DNA of 64,000 nucleotides, taken from positions 4,526,001 to 4,590,000 of the forward strand of contig CM038916.1 in the NCBI GenBank assembly GCA_021904315.1, written 5' to 3'. Positions 47,153 through 60,179 of this stretch are shown piece by piece. Source of the DNA: Sphagnum magellanicum. Lineage: Eukaryota; Streptophyta; Sphagnopsida; Sphagnales; Sphagnaceae. The notes beneath the pieces are model-generated. The model was not told the DNA's origin. It did not search any database and saw only the letters and a program-made list of their open reading frames with translations. The translations under genes were made by a program, and so were the position numbers. How positions within the stretch are numbered: the stretch's first letter is position 1; each line of letters opens with the position of its first letter.

Positions 47153-50100
47153 ATGGAATGGCCTAGCCCCTGCCCAAATTATGTGGGGTAAGGCACCAGG
47201 TGAGCATTAACACTAGTAGTAAAATCAGCGCATTCAGAAAACATGTAGATAACTACAAGTCTTGCAATAAGTGCTACAATCACCATATTGAAGAATTTAG
47301 CTTAAGCTTGTCATTTGTTTGCAAGTTTCAGAACAGAAAACAAACAAACAAATAAATAAATAAATCTCTGGAAACAGATGGGTTTCTTTTATACTGAAAG
47401 AGAAACAGTACCGGGTTTATCAGTGACAAAGAAAAGATTTACAGCTTTGCCATCAGGACTGGTTTTAACACTTTCACTTTGTGGATGCTCTCCATTCCAT
47501 CTCCCATAGCTTCTATGCAAAACCTATATCACACACATGCTAGTGTCATTACAATGCATAGTTTGATTCTCCAAGGATAGCGGACATCATCAACTTCAGG
47601 CATTGCATCCACAATAGGACATGACACCATCTCCCATCTATGGACATATCTACAATACATCAACAAATATTTGCAACACTGAAATTTCACACCCAAGAAA
47701 ATGCAGATCCAACCCAATGCCTATCCATGGCACTAGAGTACCACTATGTGTTTGTGAAAAATTGGTGCTGCACCTTGTGTCCTTATTCTTGGTTATAATT
47801 TTTTTGAAATATTAAAAATGAAGCTACCAAACCTCTTTTGTTGAAAAAATAAATATTTCAGCAAAAATTATGGCTTGTTAGTGGTTGGTACACTATCAGA
47901 AAACATCTCTAATTTGTATTCATGAAATAAAAAATTCATATTTTCTTGTTGAACTTAATGTAGTCCCCATGTCCTCTTGAAAACTAGAACACTTCAGTAA
48001 TTTTGGTATTTGTTAAAGCATGTCCACCCATACCCCCAAAGTGGACATTTTAGCAATCCTTATTACACCCAATTATAGAGTGTTAATTGTTTCCCACCCA
48101 TAAACATAAAAAAACTGGACAGTACAAAGTGAGAGACTATTTAGGTAACTATCACTCTTTTTTTTTCATTTCATACTACTTGAAATAATAGCAACTGCCA
48201 ACCTGACAAGTTGAAATAAATTAAACCATATGTCAAATTGTTGCTCCATATTTGGACTAAAATGTCTAAACAAAGATTTAATTTTTGGGGAAATTTTTCC
48301 AGGTGCAAATTTTCATTGAAGGCCTCTCTTTCCACACCAAGATTGGATTTGTATCATATTTTGTTTATATCATATTAGTATTGCTATACAAGTTTTTAAA
48401 AAATCTGGAGACCAACTAAGTACTCCAGTAATTGAATACCATGATGGTCTCAATATTGGTGTTGTGTTACATTATTATCAATAACAAGATGTTTTGAGGT
48501 GAAACCAAAACATTATCAATATTCCTTGGGTATATATTTTTCGGTTAACAAATTGATTTTATTTGCCATAGAATTGAATTTCATTCAAGTTGGACTCTAT
48601 TTTTGGACTACAACAAACTTACCAAAACTAAATTTTAATTTTTTTCATTCAAAGTGTTACATCCATATTTGGCCATGTGTACTAACACCCATATTCCACC
48701 ATATGCACTATGGTATCTTATTCATATCAATTGCTGAATTTTCCACCGCTTAAAATTAATAGGATGAAGGCCAAAAGGTGTTGATTAGGGTTTAACTTTG
48801 ATGGATACCTAATTAAAATGTGAGCTTCACTTGGAAATCTCACATTATTCATGATTGTGCGGACAACAAGTACTGTCAAATCCACAAACTCCTCTAACGT
48901 AAAGTTCACTGAGGTTTTGAACAATGCTAGAGTTTCTTGCATTGTAGCAAGCACCAACCTCTAAATCCATTGAAATTTGACACCCTCTTCCATCTCTTGT
49001 GTAGTGAAGAATTCAAAAGAGGGGGTAGGAATCATTGCACTCTCAAAACAAATGTGGTCTTCTTCACCATCTTATCAAACAACTTTTTCATCATAGCTTG
49101 AGGATGAGCTAAAGCCATAGAATGATTAAAAGGAGCTTGAGGAATGCATTTGTGAAATGAGAAAGAAAAGGGCATGTCACTCAGCCTATGTCTAAGGCTA
49201 CATATGTATCACATGTGGCATGCACCATGGGTTTAGGCATGGCTTAGACTAACTTAGGTGCTTCATGACTTAGCCTTAAGCATACCTTAGGTGCCACATT
49301 AAACACTTAATTAACCTTAGGTGGTTATCCTTCATTTAGCCATGCTTAGGCACCATGTATGCTAAGGATTTGAATGATGTGACCAATGAAATGGGTGATA
49401 GGATTGATTATGATTGTGATGAAGAATTAGATTGGTATAGAAGTTATAGTTCTAAAATGGGCAATGAAGGGAGGTTGGGGAGAGGTGGCTCTGATTTTAG
49501 AAACAAGGAAAGAAATGAGAAAGGAATGAGAAGAAGAAACTCCAATATTCTCACAAGCAATATATAGGTGTCAATGGAAAGGAATCGAATGTGACCTTGT
49601 AGATGATGTTAAGGTTTTAGTTGTCAAAGGATAAATAATAGCAAATGACCCATGAAAAACATGACGATTAACTTGGTGAAGGTCATGTGGGATTTAACAT
49701 TTTGTATTATCTGAGCAACATATCAACAATAATGATCATTTAGAAGTGTTCATTGTTTCAAACCATTTTTTATTGATATTATTCAAAAGAACTTCTCACA
49801 TCATATGATGAAAACCATATATCAGATGTTGATGAAGAGGGAGCAATTGGTGTTAAGAAGAAACATTGACATGTATTTAATTAATTATGGACTAAATTAT
49901 CAATTTTGGATTTTTTCTATCCTAGTGGTTAGGATCAAGTTTGAGACAAAACATTGTTAACATCTATTTGTTGGATCATCTAATGAGGTAAAATATTATT
50001 AATATTTATTGTTGCATCATTTAGTGGCCCCCAAATGAAAGTTTCTTTTTATTTTTCCAACTTCCAAATGGTTAGTTGTTAACTCATGAAAAAAATTAGA

Positions 50101-51649
50101 TCTATAAAACATATGGGCAAATTTAGTTGACTAATAGTTAAGTATTAATTCACTTTTAGCTAAGTCTTAATTAACTCGTAATTCATTTGTAGTTAGGAAA
50201 CCTTTAAAAAAGCTTCCCTAGTCCATACACACATGCAAACCCCCATGGAAGCTTCCTTGAGTTAGGTCCCCAAAGGGGTATAAATAAAGGTAGGACCCCC
50301 TAATACCTTCAATATGTTCAACATTAGTTTGAGGTATGATTTTACATCATAGCTTTATTATGTTGTTTTATGTTTTTTTATTTCACCGTAATAAAGATAT
50401 ATTTGTATTTTGGTTTTGCACACTTCATGTTTTTGGTTTTAGACTTAGACCTATCATTTTATCATTTTTTAAAAAGGTTTTGTGCCTATAATAATTTGAG
50501 TAGACTCCCATTAGGCCTACGTCTATTCTTGTCATTGATAAAATTTGGTTCTTTGGATTTGAGTGTAGATTACCCCTTTTCTTCAAATTGTGATAAATTC
50601 TTTAAAAAGTTGTGGATAACCCATTTCTTGGAAGAACAATTAAGGTTGTGGATCACCCACCTCTTGTCAAAGTCGGATCTTACATGTTCTTATAGTCATG
50701 TCTATGTCAAAAAAATGACTATCATGTCCATAGAAGAAGTGGGTGAAAGCACACTACTGCATAGACAATTTTAAGGGAAAATGGGATTACATAAAGTACA
50801 AAAAGTAGTAACATGTAAGATTTCACTCACTTTGAATTTTTTTAGATATCACATGTACTCAATTTGAGCTTCAAACATAAAATAAATTATTAGACCCATC
50901 AATATGAAATTGATGGGTAGTTGTAACAATGTCTAAAAATACACCAATAATTTTATAAACATTGATTTAGAATCCCTATTTTACAACAAATTACAAATTT
51001 TTATTAATTTTGAAAATCCATTCTTTTTATTTAAAATGGTAAAAACAACACTTAGCCCATCTACATCTTTAATAGAAGAACATTTACAACTTTAAAGGAT
51101 AAAAGATTTCATCACTATAACATCATAATGTACTAACAAATGTTTTTTAAACACTTGATATGAACTTCACAACTTGAAAAGAAATTGAAAATTTTAGATA
51201 AAAAGATTCTTCTTCATGGTTGTCTTTTTCAATGTGCAAAATTTCATGAATAAACTACCATTAAATATATTCCTTCGTAGTCCTTTTGTACAATTGCAAC
51301 ATTGTGATCACAAGGTTGTTGCAAAGTGAAAATGTACTCCAATTACTATTAATTTGTTCATATTTGTTCCAATTTCATGATACAATGATAAATTGGGATG
51401 TAAACCACCATTAATTGAAAATTTTATTTACAAAATGTTTTCCAAACATCCGCCATGATATATCAAAGTTCCATAGGTATTGAAAACTATCAAACTATGA
51501 TAGTTTTTTGTCTACACTATAGTGTGTTTCCACCCAAATCATCATTATGCATAGACACACACAACAAAAATCAATCATTTTGTGAGTCTATAGCTCATCT
51601 TCAAAATACTTAAGCACCAACATCATTGGGTTGTGTTCCTACCACAAGC

Positions 51650-52424
51650 AAATGAACCACGAATCATTTTTCCTAACAAGTTTGATGGGATGCATTCAAA
51701 GTTTGAAAGTTTTCTAATCATTTGGTTGGCCTTACATCATTACACAAAGTGTGGCCCAACCCAAGTTGGTCTTGTTAGCACCTTGTTATCAAGCATAAAA
51801 TAATGTGGTTTGTGCTTGTGTTGGAGCATTAATCTCCATGCTAAATGATTTTGAAACATTTGTTGAAAAATTTAGTGCCACTTTTGGATATTCAAACAAA
51901 AAGTGCACAATCAATAAACAAGTCGTGATCATTTCACCAAAGACCTTGCCCAATAGCTATGTATACATCTGAATTCAAATAATTGGTGTGTGATATTTCA
52001 TGGGATGAAATTGCATTCATGAGTTAATTCCAATTTAGATTATGTAATGATGTTAATGATCTATTGTTCACAATGCTAGATCCTATGACATTGAATCAAG
52101 CCACGCCCAAGTTATTTGATGTGACAATAGGTTTTTTGAATGACATAAAAAGAAGCATTGGGAACCATCTCCATTCTAAGAAAATTTCATGGCCACCACA
52201 CCATCCCCACCAATGGTGTTTCCACCAAAGAACAATCCCATGCAAATTGATAAGAAGTGATTCAAACCGCTCATGGAACAAAATAACAATGACGACATGT
52301 AAACAAACTATGTTTGTATTGTGGAAAATTAGGTCACATTGCTAAGAATTGTCCAAAGAAGTAAATGAAATTGTCAAAACTATGCCCATCTTGAAAATTT
52401 GAGGACCATGAAACTAGACCATGA
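51650..52424 (+). pseudogene. Gag relic with zinc knuckle
   Basis: Text such as PNKFDG and PTQVGLVSTLLSS, seen in broken frames, matches the plant Ty3/gypsy Gag pattern. At 52311-52352 a CCHC knuckle reads CLYCGKLGHIAKNC (C-x2-C-x4-H-x4-C), followed by CPKK and a stop. Several stops and frame changes lie upstream. The solo LTR begins 77 bp after the knuckle. Confidence 0.8.
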
Positions 52425-53251
52425 TGCATGACGCGCTCCCAAGTCACAGGGCGAAACCCACTTGAGGGTTTCACAAAGTCAAGTTGCGGAAAGTTGAACT
52501 TGGTAGCACGCTCCCGGCTTCCAACTCTAGAAAGGGGTAGAGGGTCGAGTTGGGAGCCCCGGGATTAGACTAGGAAGAGATCAAGCTTTTAGATCACACG
52601 AACCTACATCACAAACCAACACGAGTTGGTTAGAATCCATTTGCACTCTTTTGGTGTTGGGACAAGCCACGGGGACCCGGACTCACTTGGACTCACCACA
52701 TCCTTGGCTCGGGAGTATGCCACCACCATACTCCCTATAGTATTCTCTGCGCCTCTCCGTCGAGGCTACATCCAAATGGCATAAATTCCCGGGACTCCCG
52801 AAATGGAATCCCGAAATTGTCCCGGCGGGACTCCCGGGACTTTGAACGGTTATAACTCCCGACTGCAGAGTTGGATCGCGACGAGGTCTGAACCAAAGTT
52901 GTAGCCCTCGTCGAGATCTTTCCAACGACATGTCGCACGCTCAAATCGGACGTCGGGAAGAGGTCGATTCCCGACTTTTAGTGGTCAGGAGTCAAACTTA
53001 CAGTTTGACTCCCGGCCCCTCTTTTGCCCATAACTTGGGCTGCAGATGCCCGAATTGCCAATGCGAGGGCATTTTCGATATTTACGTTTCAAGACCTTTT
53101 CAATGACACCAAGAACACCCCAATGCGAGGTGTTTGCCCCTTGCTGTCAAGTTTTGAACATTCGGGAGTCCCGGAGGACTCCAAATCCCCAACTTTCCCA
53201 AGTGTTGGGCTTCACCCCCACACTTGGCCAAAGTAGGGGTGCGACAATGCA
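52424..53251. mobile_element. Solo LTR (818 bp) with 5-bp target duplication
   Basis: A GC-richer block starts TGACGCGCTCCC (52429) and ends GGGGTGCGACA (53246), the TG...CA ends of an LTR. It is flanked by ATGCA on both sides (52424-52428 and 53247-53251), the 5-bp target duplication expected for integrase-mediated insertion. No internal coding region is present, so it is a solo LTR left by recombination. It splits the gag-protease junction of the older element, so it inserted later. Internal reading frames are chance. Confidence 0.85.
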
Positions 53252-53660
53252 CATGTGATTGAAATGGGTCCAACCTATCTTGAAAACCAAAACACTTTGT
53301 TTCTTGTTACTAATCATGATGAAGTGTAATAAATCCATGACAACAAAAATTGAAGTGTTGTTTGATTAGATTGTGCATTTCCATGTTTCAGTAACAAGGA
53401 ATTGGTGTGACAACTTAAACTACCCTTGGTGAAAAAGACCATGTTAGCGGTAGTGAAAGTTAATGATAATCAAAGCTTCTCTTTAAGACCTATGACACAT
53501 GAAACCAAGGCATCGGAGATTACTATTGGGTCACATACAAGCAAAGTTGTTTTCAATGTCATTTCATCCCTAACAAACCCTATCATCATTCAATTATCTA
53601 GGTTTATTCTACACAAACCATGAATGGATTGGCATACGGGATTGCCATTTTGAAGCACCA
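53252..53660 (+). pseudogene. Protease-region relic of the gypsy element
   Basis: Immediately after the solo LTR, the text resumes as the gag-pol linker and the segment after the protease: VIEMGPTYLENQNTLFLVTN, then TIGSHTSKVVFNVISS and a tryptophan-containing tail. Stops interrupt it. This direct continuation across the LTR supports the nested insertion. The protease active-site triad was not identified. Confidence 0.65.
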
Positions 53661-53973
53661 AAGGAAGAAACATCGAAATGCAAGGCCTTGTCCTTAGGCT
53701 TGTATGGTGAAAATTAAAATTACCATTTAGGTGCACTAGAAGATACTTATAAAAATTGACCAAAATGTAACCACTATATCTGCAACTACATGTAACTATT
53801 AGACATTTGCGACTACCTTTGGATATTTTTATAACTACTTCTTGTGTTGGTCATATTTGTGACTATTTTAATTTTCATGTTTCCATGTGAACAACATTTA
53901 ATTTGGTTTTCATCCAAAAAGAACAACTTATGTCATCACAAATATAACTACAACAAATTAATAATGAAAATTG

Positions 53974-54186
53974 TGCAAAGTTCATTCATTTGTAATTTGC
54001 ACATTTTGCATACAAATATCATGCATTGAAACATGTTTGACATATGGATGAATGTGTTGATGGATGAAGTACAAACCTATGAATGAACAAATGTCACACA
54101 AATTTCGCATCTTCTTATAAATTCATGTTTCAAACATGTTTTCAATGCATAAAATGTACAAATTATGAATGAATGAATTTTGCATA
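53974..54186. repeat. Long imperfect inverted repeat
   Basis: Left arm TTCATTCATTTGTAATTTGC then ATGCATTGAAACATGTTTGA (53974-54043). Right arm at 54124-54186 reads as its reverse complement with scattered mismatches and small gaps. Together they would fold into a hairpin of about 65-bp stem. Confidence 0.75.
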
Positions 54187-55564
54187 ATTTATATTACTAA
54201 GTCATGAAGTGTGTCCCATTAGTTGCAAATGTGATAATTTAATCGCAACCCTATGAAAATACAAAGATGTATTTTATGTATTATAAAGGGTATAGTTGGA
54301 TATATTAGGATTAACAAATGTATATTGTGAATATATATGAACAATGATATTACATGTGTATTCAAGAATTATTATTAACATTAAATGGTCTTGATATTAT
54401 GGTTACATTCAATGTATATCTTCAATATATTAAAATTTTATGTATAATAAATTTCACTAAATATATTGTGGCCATATTACAAGTTTATCCAAGCTATTTT
54501 ATAATATTTTAAAAAATGATTACAAAGGAAATTTATTATTATTATAATATTATCTCTCATTAAAATTTAAAAATAATATAATTTTATTGCATAATGATGA
54601 TGATGATATTGGTATCATAAAAAAAAAATTACTGAAATAATTTACTAAGGAAATCTATTAAATTATTATATAATCATGATTTTTTTGGTCAAAAGAATAA
54701 TAGACTTATTAGATTTTTTATTTATTGAAAAATTAAATATTTATTATAATAAGTCATATTAACTATAACAAGTGACATAATAATATATACAATAATAATA
54801 TAATATGTAACCTAAGCTATCTACAAATTATTATTATAAGTAATCAATTGATAAACATTATTACATTATAATCAATTATTAATATAATTTATTTTATGTA
54901 TTTATAATTAGTACTTTAATAGTTTGTAATAATATTTAGTAAATTATTCTATGAAATGAAACAAATCAAAAGAACTATAATAAATTAATTAGCCTAAGTT
55001 ATCTATTAGTTATGTTATTAGATTTTTAAAATATTACTTAATATTTATAATTAATAGTTAATGGTTATTAACTAGTCAATATTTCAGTTATTAATTCATT
55101 TTAATGAGATATAAATATGTAAATAAATAAATAGTTATTTAATTATTTTATTTGTGAATTAATTAAATTTTTATTAATTAATGATTAATATTTTATTTAT
55201 TTATTTATGAAGTAGTTAGCTAATTAAGTAATCACTTACCTACCTAGTTATATAATTTATAAAAATTAAAATGAAGATAAAAATATGGGATAAACCTTTT
55301 AGTTACAAGTAATTTACGATTAAAAATGTATAATTGCAAACTACTTACAACTAAAAAGTTTATCCCATATGTTTTAGCTTTTATTTTCATTTTGAAAAGT
55401 ATATAAACAATGTGTTTCATTTTACATTTTCATATTAAAAGCCATGGGCAAATGGGATGAGCCAATTAAAAAGGTTTAACCCAAAATAAAATATAAATAT
55501 TCATGTATTTACACCTAACTTACCTACCTCCTCACCTTGCTTACTTGCTTACCTACCTATTTAA

Positions 55565-55594
55565 TTAAATACCTACTTATAAGTAGGTATTTAA
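55565..55594. repeat. 30-bp perfect palindrome
   Basis: TTAAATACCTACTTA is followed at once by its exact reverse complement TAAGTAGGTATTTAA. It lies within a TAGG/CCTA-rich block (55505-55740) and has no spacer. Confidence 0.95.
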
Positions 55595-56094
55595 CCTAGG
55601 TAAGTAAGTAGGTTTACCTATATAGGTGTTTAATTTAAGTAAATGGGTATGTAAATTTTATTTACTTACATAGGTAGGGAAGCCTAAGTGGGTAGGTAGG
55701 TAGGTAAGTACCTACGCACTTACCTACCTAGTTCAACTTACATACATAAATATTGATTTTAAATTTATTTTGGACAAATTCAATTAATATGTTACATGGA
55801 AAATTTCTATTGCAACATGTCTTACAATTTAAAACTATCCAAGCATAAAATTAGACATTTAAAATTATTTCACAAGTATACTAGAAATATTTGAAATTAT
55901 TAAAAATTGTGACATATGGCAACACATCACTTCCTCCCATTGTTCACCAAAAAAATCACATATTAGTCACAAGCGACAATACATATATGGCTAGTGAAGG
56001 ATGAAGGTGCATTTTGTTAACTTTTTGTTTCATCTAAAATTCCTTGTTGTTTGCAATTAATGTCACATGCAACTATCCAACATCACTATTAAGA

Positions 56095-56125
56095 TTTTAG
56101 TCACAAATGTCGTTTGTGACTAAAA
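56095..56125. repeat. Hairpin, 13-bp arms, 5-nt loop
   Basis: TTTTAGTCACAAA at 56095-56107 and TTTGTGACTAAAA at 56113-56125 are exact reverse complements. Such tight subterminal hairpins occur near the ends of some plant DNA transposons, but the element's ends were not found. Confidence 0.85.
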
Positions 56126-56439
56126 ATTAATTGTAACAATCGGTTACAAAATGGCTATTTTTTACTGATGAGATGATCCAAAATTTGATTAATGCATGCA
56201 AGACCTGAAATGTGACAAGAACCCCAAAAGGGCATAAATATTCAAACAATCAAAGGTTTTGTTCATGGAAAGAAATTTTTTTATGCAAGTTACAAAGGAA
56301 GGAAATGCATTTTTTATATATGTTTTTTCGACATAAGACCCTAAGGTGAAGTAACATGAGATTCCTCTACAATGCCAATCATACAAATATGTTTTTGAAA
56401 AGAAGAATGTTAAGATGTTACTTGAGCATTAACCATACA

Positions 56440-56720
56440 ATTGTGTTATTGAGCTTCAGGAGGGAGCATGAATGGCATTTTGGGAGTACATTACCAAAAA
56501 TTTCAAGGGACTTATTTGATATTCCAAGGTTCTAACTAACATTCCAATCCTATTTGTTAAGAAGAAAGGTAGTTCCTTATGAATGTGTGTTTATTATCAT
56601 GGACTAAATCGACTCACCATCAAGAATCAATACCCTTTATCTTTGATGGGCAAACCCATCCTTGGGTGGTACCCACTAGGGACCTCTTCAAGGAATGTTT
56701 AGAAAACCAAAAATGGCCAA
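56440..56720 (+). pseudogene. RT N-terminal relic (gypsy pol)
   Basis: In broken frames: CAIELQEG, then PILFVKKKGSSLRMCVYYHG and LNRLTIKNQYPLSL, the start of a Ty3/gypsy reverse transcriptase. Stops are visible between blocks, and the canonical DYRGLN pattern is altered (a Y replaces D). Sequence beyond about 56720 is no longer recognisable as RT until 58.06 kb. Confidence 0.8.
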
Positions 56721-58059
56721 ATCATTTTCCTAGACCTTTTCCTTTAAATGTTTTGACAACTATAATTATTTTTTTCCATGTCTATTAATTACATGCACTA
56801 ATATATGACTTGAAATTTATTTTGGAATGTAAAAGATTATAAATTGTTTAAAATTTTTATTCTTAATTAAAATGGCCTTTTTAAAAATTGATAGCATTAA
56901 CTTTGGAAATTCATAATTAAAATATATTTACTCAAATAATTGCTTAATAAAAATGTAAGAATTTTATGACTTCAAAATTGCCTTAGGAAAAAAATTCCCA
57001 AGAAAATTCTCAAATCATGTTTCAAATTTGTGTTTGTACCCAAAAAGTTCAAGGAAAGGAAGCAACATTACATTCTTGAAACTTTTTCCAAATGCAATGA
57101 TTAGGAACATCAAAATACAAAGTATTTTTTATATTATTGAAATTTCAAAATCTATAAAACCTAATAAATATATTCATTAAAAATTTTTGAAATTATTTAT
57201 TAATTGTTTCCTATGATTTTTCAAAGTTTGATGGGTCCAAGAAAATCAAAGTGTGACATTCATAGTGGTACAACTCAAAGATGGGCTTGCCTTGATATTA
57301 AGGTTGTGCAATCAATTAGAGTGAATGCAAGCTATAGTGGTTCACTTTTGAAGTGATAGTAGCAATTTTTACAAGGTGTTTTGTGTTTAAATGATTATGG
57401 TGAATAATTTAATATTAAATACATTAAATGATGACTTTAACTAAATTAACATTTTAATTATGAGGACATTTGCACAAATTAGTTTTTAAAAATAATGCAT
57501 TCATCATCAATAATGGACTTTGGAAGTTGAAAATATCAATTGGTTGAAATTGGTTGGATTATTGAAAAATTCAAGAATTCATATTGAATTTCACTTCAAA
57601 TTTTGCTTATAAAGATAAGCATGGGCTGAAGAATGAAATCATAAAGTTAAATGTGTTCAATTTTTTTTTGTGAAACCTTAACCAAATGGTAGATATGAAC
57701 TTTTGAAAGATCCGAATTGGACCTTATTTTCAAAAGTCCTTTTGAAATGAATCTTTTTGTGTTTGTCAAAAAAATTATGCCCAATAGGTACATAATTGAA
57801 ATATCTAAGTGGGATTTTATTCTTATGGACTTTATGGGTTTTTTAAAAGATTTCCAAAGTGATTTCATCATACTACCTAACAATGACATTTTTCAATATG
57901 GGTTTCAACTTAATTTTAAAAGGTTTCATAAGTGAGTGAAATTATCGCAGTCAAAGATTACACTAATGAAACTTAAAATTTAAAACCCATATGAATAATT
58001 TATAAAAACATGTTAAGGATTCTTATGAGTTTTACATTTGTTTAAAATGAATCATTATA

Positions 58060-59050
58060 TTGTGCATACACCCATTAAATCAAGTTTAAATCTTCATCGA
58101 AGTTGATATGTTTGGTGTAGATTCAAGAAGGTGATGGATTGAAAAATACTTTTTGACCTTGTTATGGCCATTTTGAATATGTGGTGATGCCTTTTGGCCT
58201 TACTAATGCACTCATTGTTTTTCAACATTTGATGAGCAATATTTGGGTGACTTCATTATTTGTTACATTGATGACATTTTCATCTTTTTTAAGAACATGG
58301 AAAAACATGAAACAACATGTTTGATTTATTTTGGACAAGCTCAGACAAGTTAAATTCTACGTTAAGTTCCATCAAATCAAAATGGAATTCCTTAAGTATA
58401 TTATCTCTAAAGATGATATTTGTATTATTCTTCATAAGGTCCAAACCATTATGATGGGTTACCCCAATTTATGTTGGTGATGTTCAATGTTTTCTTCGAT
58501 TCCCCAACTTCTATTGATGCTTCATTGCACATTATTCCATGATAGTGACCCTTGTCATTCACTTAATTCAAAAATATCAAACTTTTGTTTAGAGATTTGA
58601 GGACAAAGTGTACATTTCAATCTTTGAAAGTTTTTTTCACAATGGCCCCACTTTTAATTCATGTAACCTTCTTTCTAAACCATTCATTTTGGAAATGAAC
58701 ACTTATGATTTTGCATGAGGTGTTGTATTCTCACAATTTGGAAAAGACAACCTTTTTCATCTTGTCGTTTCCATTCTTGTAATTTTTTTCCTACTAAGAT
58801 AAACTATGAAACCAATGATAAAGAACTTTTAATTATTGTGGATGCCTCTTAAGAATAGCATCATTTACTCAAAGGAGCTTAACATGAAATCATTATGTAT
58901 TTTAATCATAAAAATATCAAGTATTTCATGATTGTTCACGTTTTGAATCAGTGCCAATTTCAATGGGCATTATTTTTGTTTCAATTTTGTTGTGTCATCA
59001 CATATTGTTTGGGCACCAACAAGGGAAATCATATGCATTATCTCAAGTCA
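58060..59050 (+). pseudogene. RT catalytic and RNase H relic (gypsy pol)
   Basis: RT resumes in broken frames with YGHFEYVVMPFGLTNA, then the catalytic YIDDI (58264-58278) and NMEKHE. RNase H follows with SKPFILEMNTYDFA and FSQFGKDNLFHLVV. TNKGNHMHYL lies near 59020, where such elements have the H-Q-G-K-x-D-A-L-S end of RNase H. Many stops and frameshifts are present, so no activity is possible. Confidence 0.85.
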
Positions 59051-59129
59051 TTTGTACTTCGCATCTAAGGAGGGAGATAAAGCTTATGACCAATAATGTG
59101 ATATCATCTTCAAGCCCAAACATCTTTGA

Positions 59130-60170
59130 CTTTAGACATTATGGGTAACTCTTGATGACAAACCGTTTATTGTTCATGAAGATTTGGAAGATCCCTTTGT
59201 TATTAACATCAAAGTTCAATTGAAAAATCAAAATCAAAGTCAAGGATTTCGTTAATGATCATAACAAGTTTGAGTTTCAAGATGGTTTGTTATATCATGA
59301 TGGATTCTTGTATATTCTTAATAACCTTACTTGATTCTAAGTACTTGAAGCCAAACATGATGCCCCAATTGTAGGCCACTCTAGATTCAACAAGATTATG
59401 GAATTAATCTCTTGATATTATTGGTGCCCACAACTTTGAAAATACATGAAGGAATTCATGGGGTCATGTGATGTCTATACATAAACAAATAATCTTCATT
59501 GTCACCCACATGGATTTTTCTAGCCATTGTTAATCCCTGCATCGCCATGGTTTTCAATCTCCATGGATTTTATCACAAATCTTCCACTTTGTGAATCACA
59601 CAACTCCATTTTGGTAATGATTAACTGTTTGATGAAGATGGCTCATTTTATTACTTGTAACAAAAGAATAATTAGTGAAAAAATAGCTAAGTTATTTCTT
59701 GATCATGTTTTTCGGCATCATGGCCTTTTTGAAACTATCATTTTAATTGTGCACCCTAATTTGCATTCAAGTTTTGGAAGAAGCTTATTGAGCTATTAGG
59801 TGTGAAAATGAAATTGTTATTAACCTTCCACCTCTAGACAAATGGACAAACAAAGCGGGTCAATCAAGTTCAATGGAATAATATTTATGTTGTTAATTAT
59901 CATCAAGGTAATTAGTTAAACCTTTTGTCCATGGTTGTGTTTGTTTACAACAAAACAATCCATTCTTTAGCATAAACACTTTTCTTTGCAAATCATGGTT
60001 TGCACCTTAAGTTTGACATCCAAGGTGTGACCAACATTGTGAATCCTAATATAGTTGAAGATTGAGCCATGTGCTTGGCAAACATTTGAACACAACTTGT
60101 ATGCAATCTTGGGGGGGGCACAAAGACCTTACAAGGAAAATGCCGATGAACATCGTAAAAACTAACCAAA
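59130..60170 (+). pseudogene. Integrase relic (gypsy pol)
   Basis: One open piece (59527-59799) reads PASPWFSISMDFITNLPL, then MAHFITCNKRIISEKIAKLF and DHVFRHHGLFETI, the integrase core. The first catalytic Asp is present (SMDFI). The second is lost where SDRGP should stand (ILIVHPN). Downstream stops break YNNT-like and RPYKENADEHRKN text near 60120-60165. The zinc-binding HHCC region before it (59130-59520) is only faintly legible. No chromodomain was seen; the relic ends at the TAGG repeats. Confidence 0.85.
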
Positions 60171-60179
60171 CTTCAATGC

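Larger units (their letters stand above)
44541..51649. other. Repeat-rich intergenic DNA with small inverted-repeat elements
   Basis: No recognisable host gene. It holds the 3' flank of the DUF630/DUF632 gene, a hairpin (45397-45490), a Harbinger-like MITE (45645-45978), a 126-bp tandem duplication (45989-46275) and another MITE-like element (47014-47152). AT-rich DNA follows from 47.8 kb. Frames such as 49355-49567 and 50370-50774 lack recognised domains. From about 51.5 kb the text merges into the decayed retrotransposon. Confidence 0.5.
53661..56430. other. Very AT-rich DNA with inverted repeats, inserted within pol
   Basis: About 2.8 kb that is almost all A/T, between the protease-region and RT fragments of the old element. 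It holds a long imperfect inverted repeat (53974-54043 against 54124-54186), a 30-bp perfect palindrome (55565-55594), a TAGG-type block (55505-55740) and a 13-bp-arm hairpin (56095-56125). It may be one or more inserted DNA elements; no transposase was seen. Confidence 0.5.

Noticed and set aside
49355..49567. 70-residue frame rich in Asp/Glu/Arg
   Set aside because: No recognisable motif; flanking DNA is repetitive. A transposon fragment is possible but not supported.
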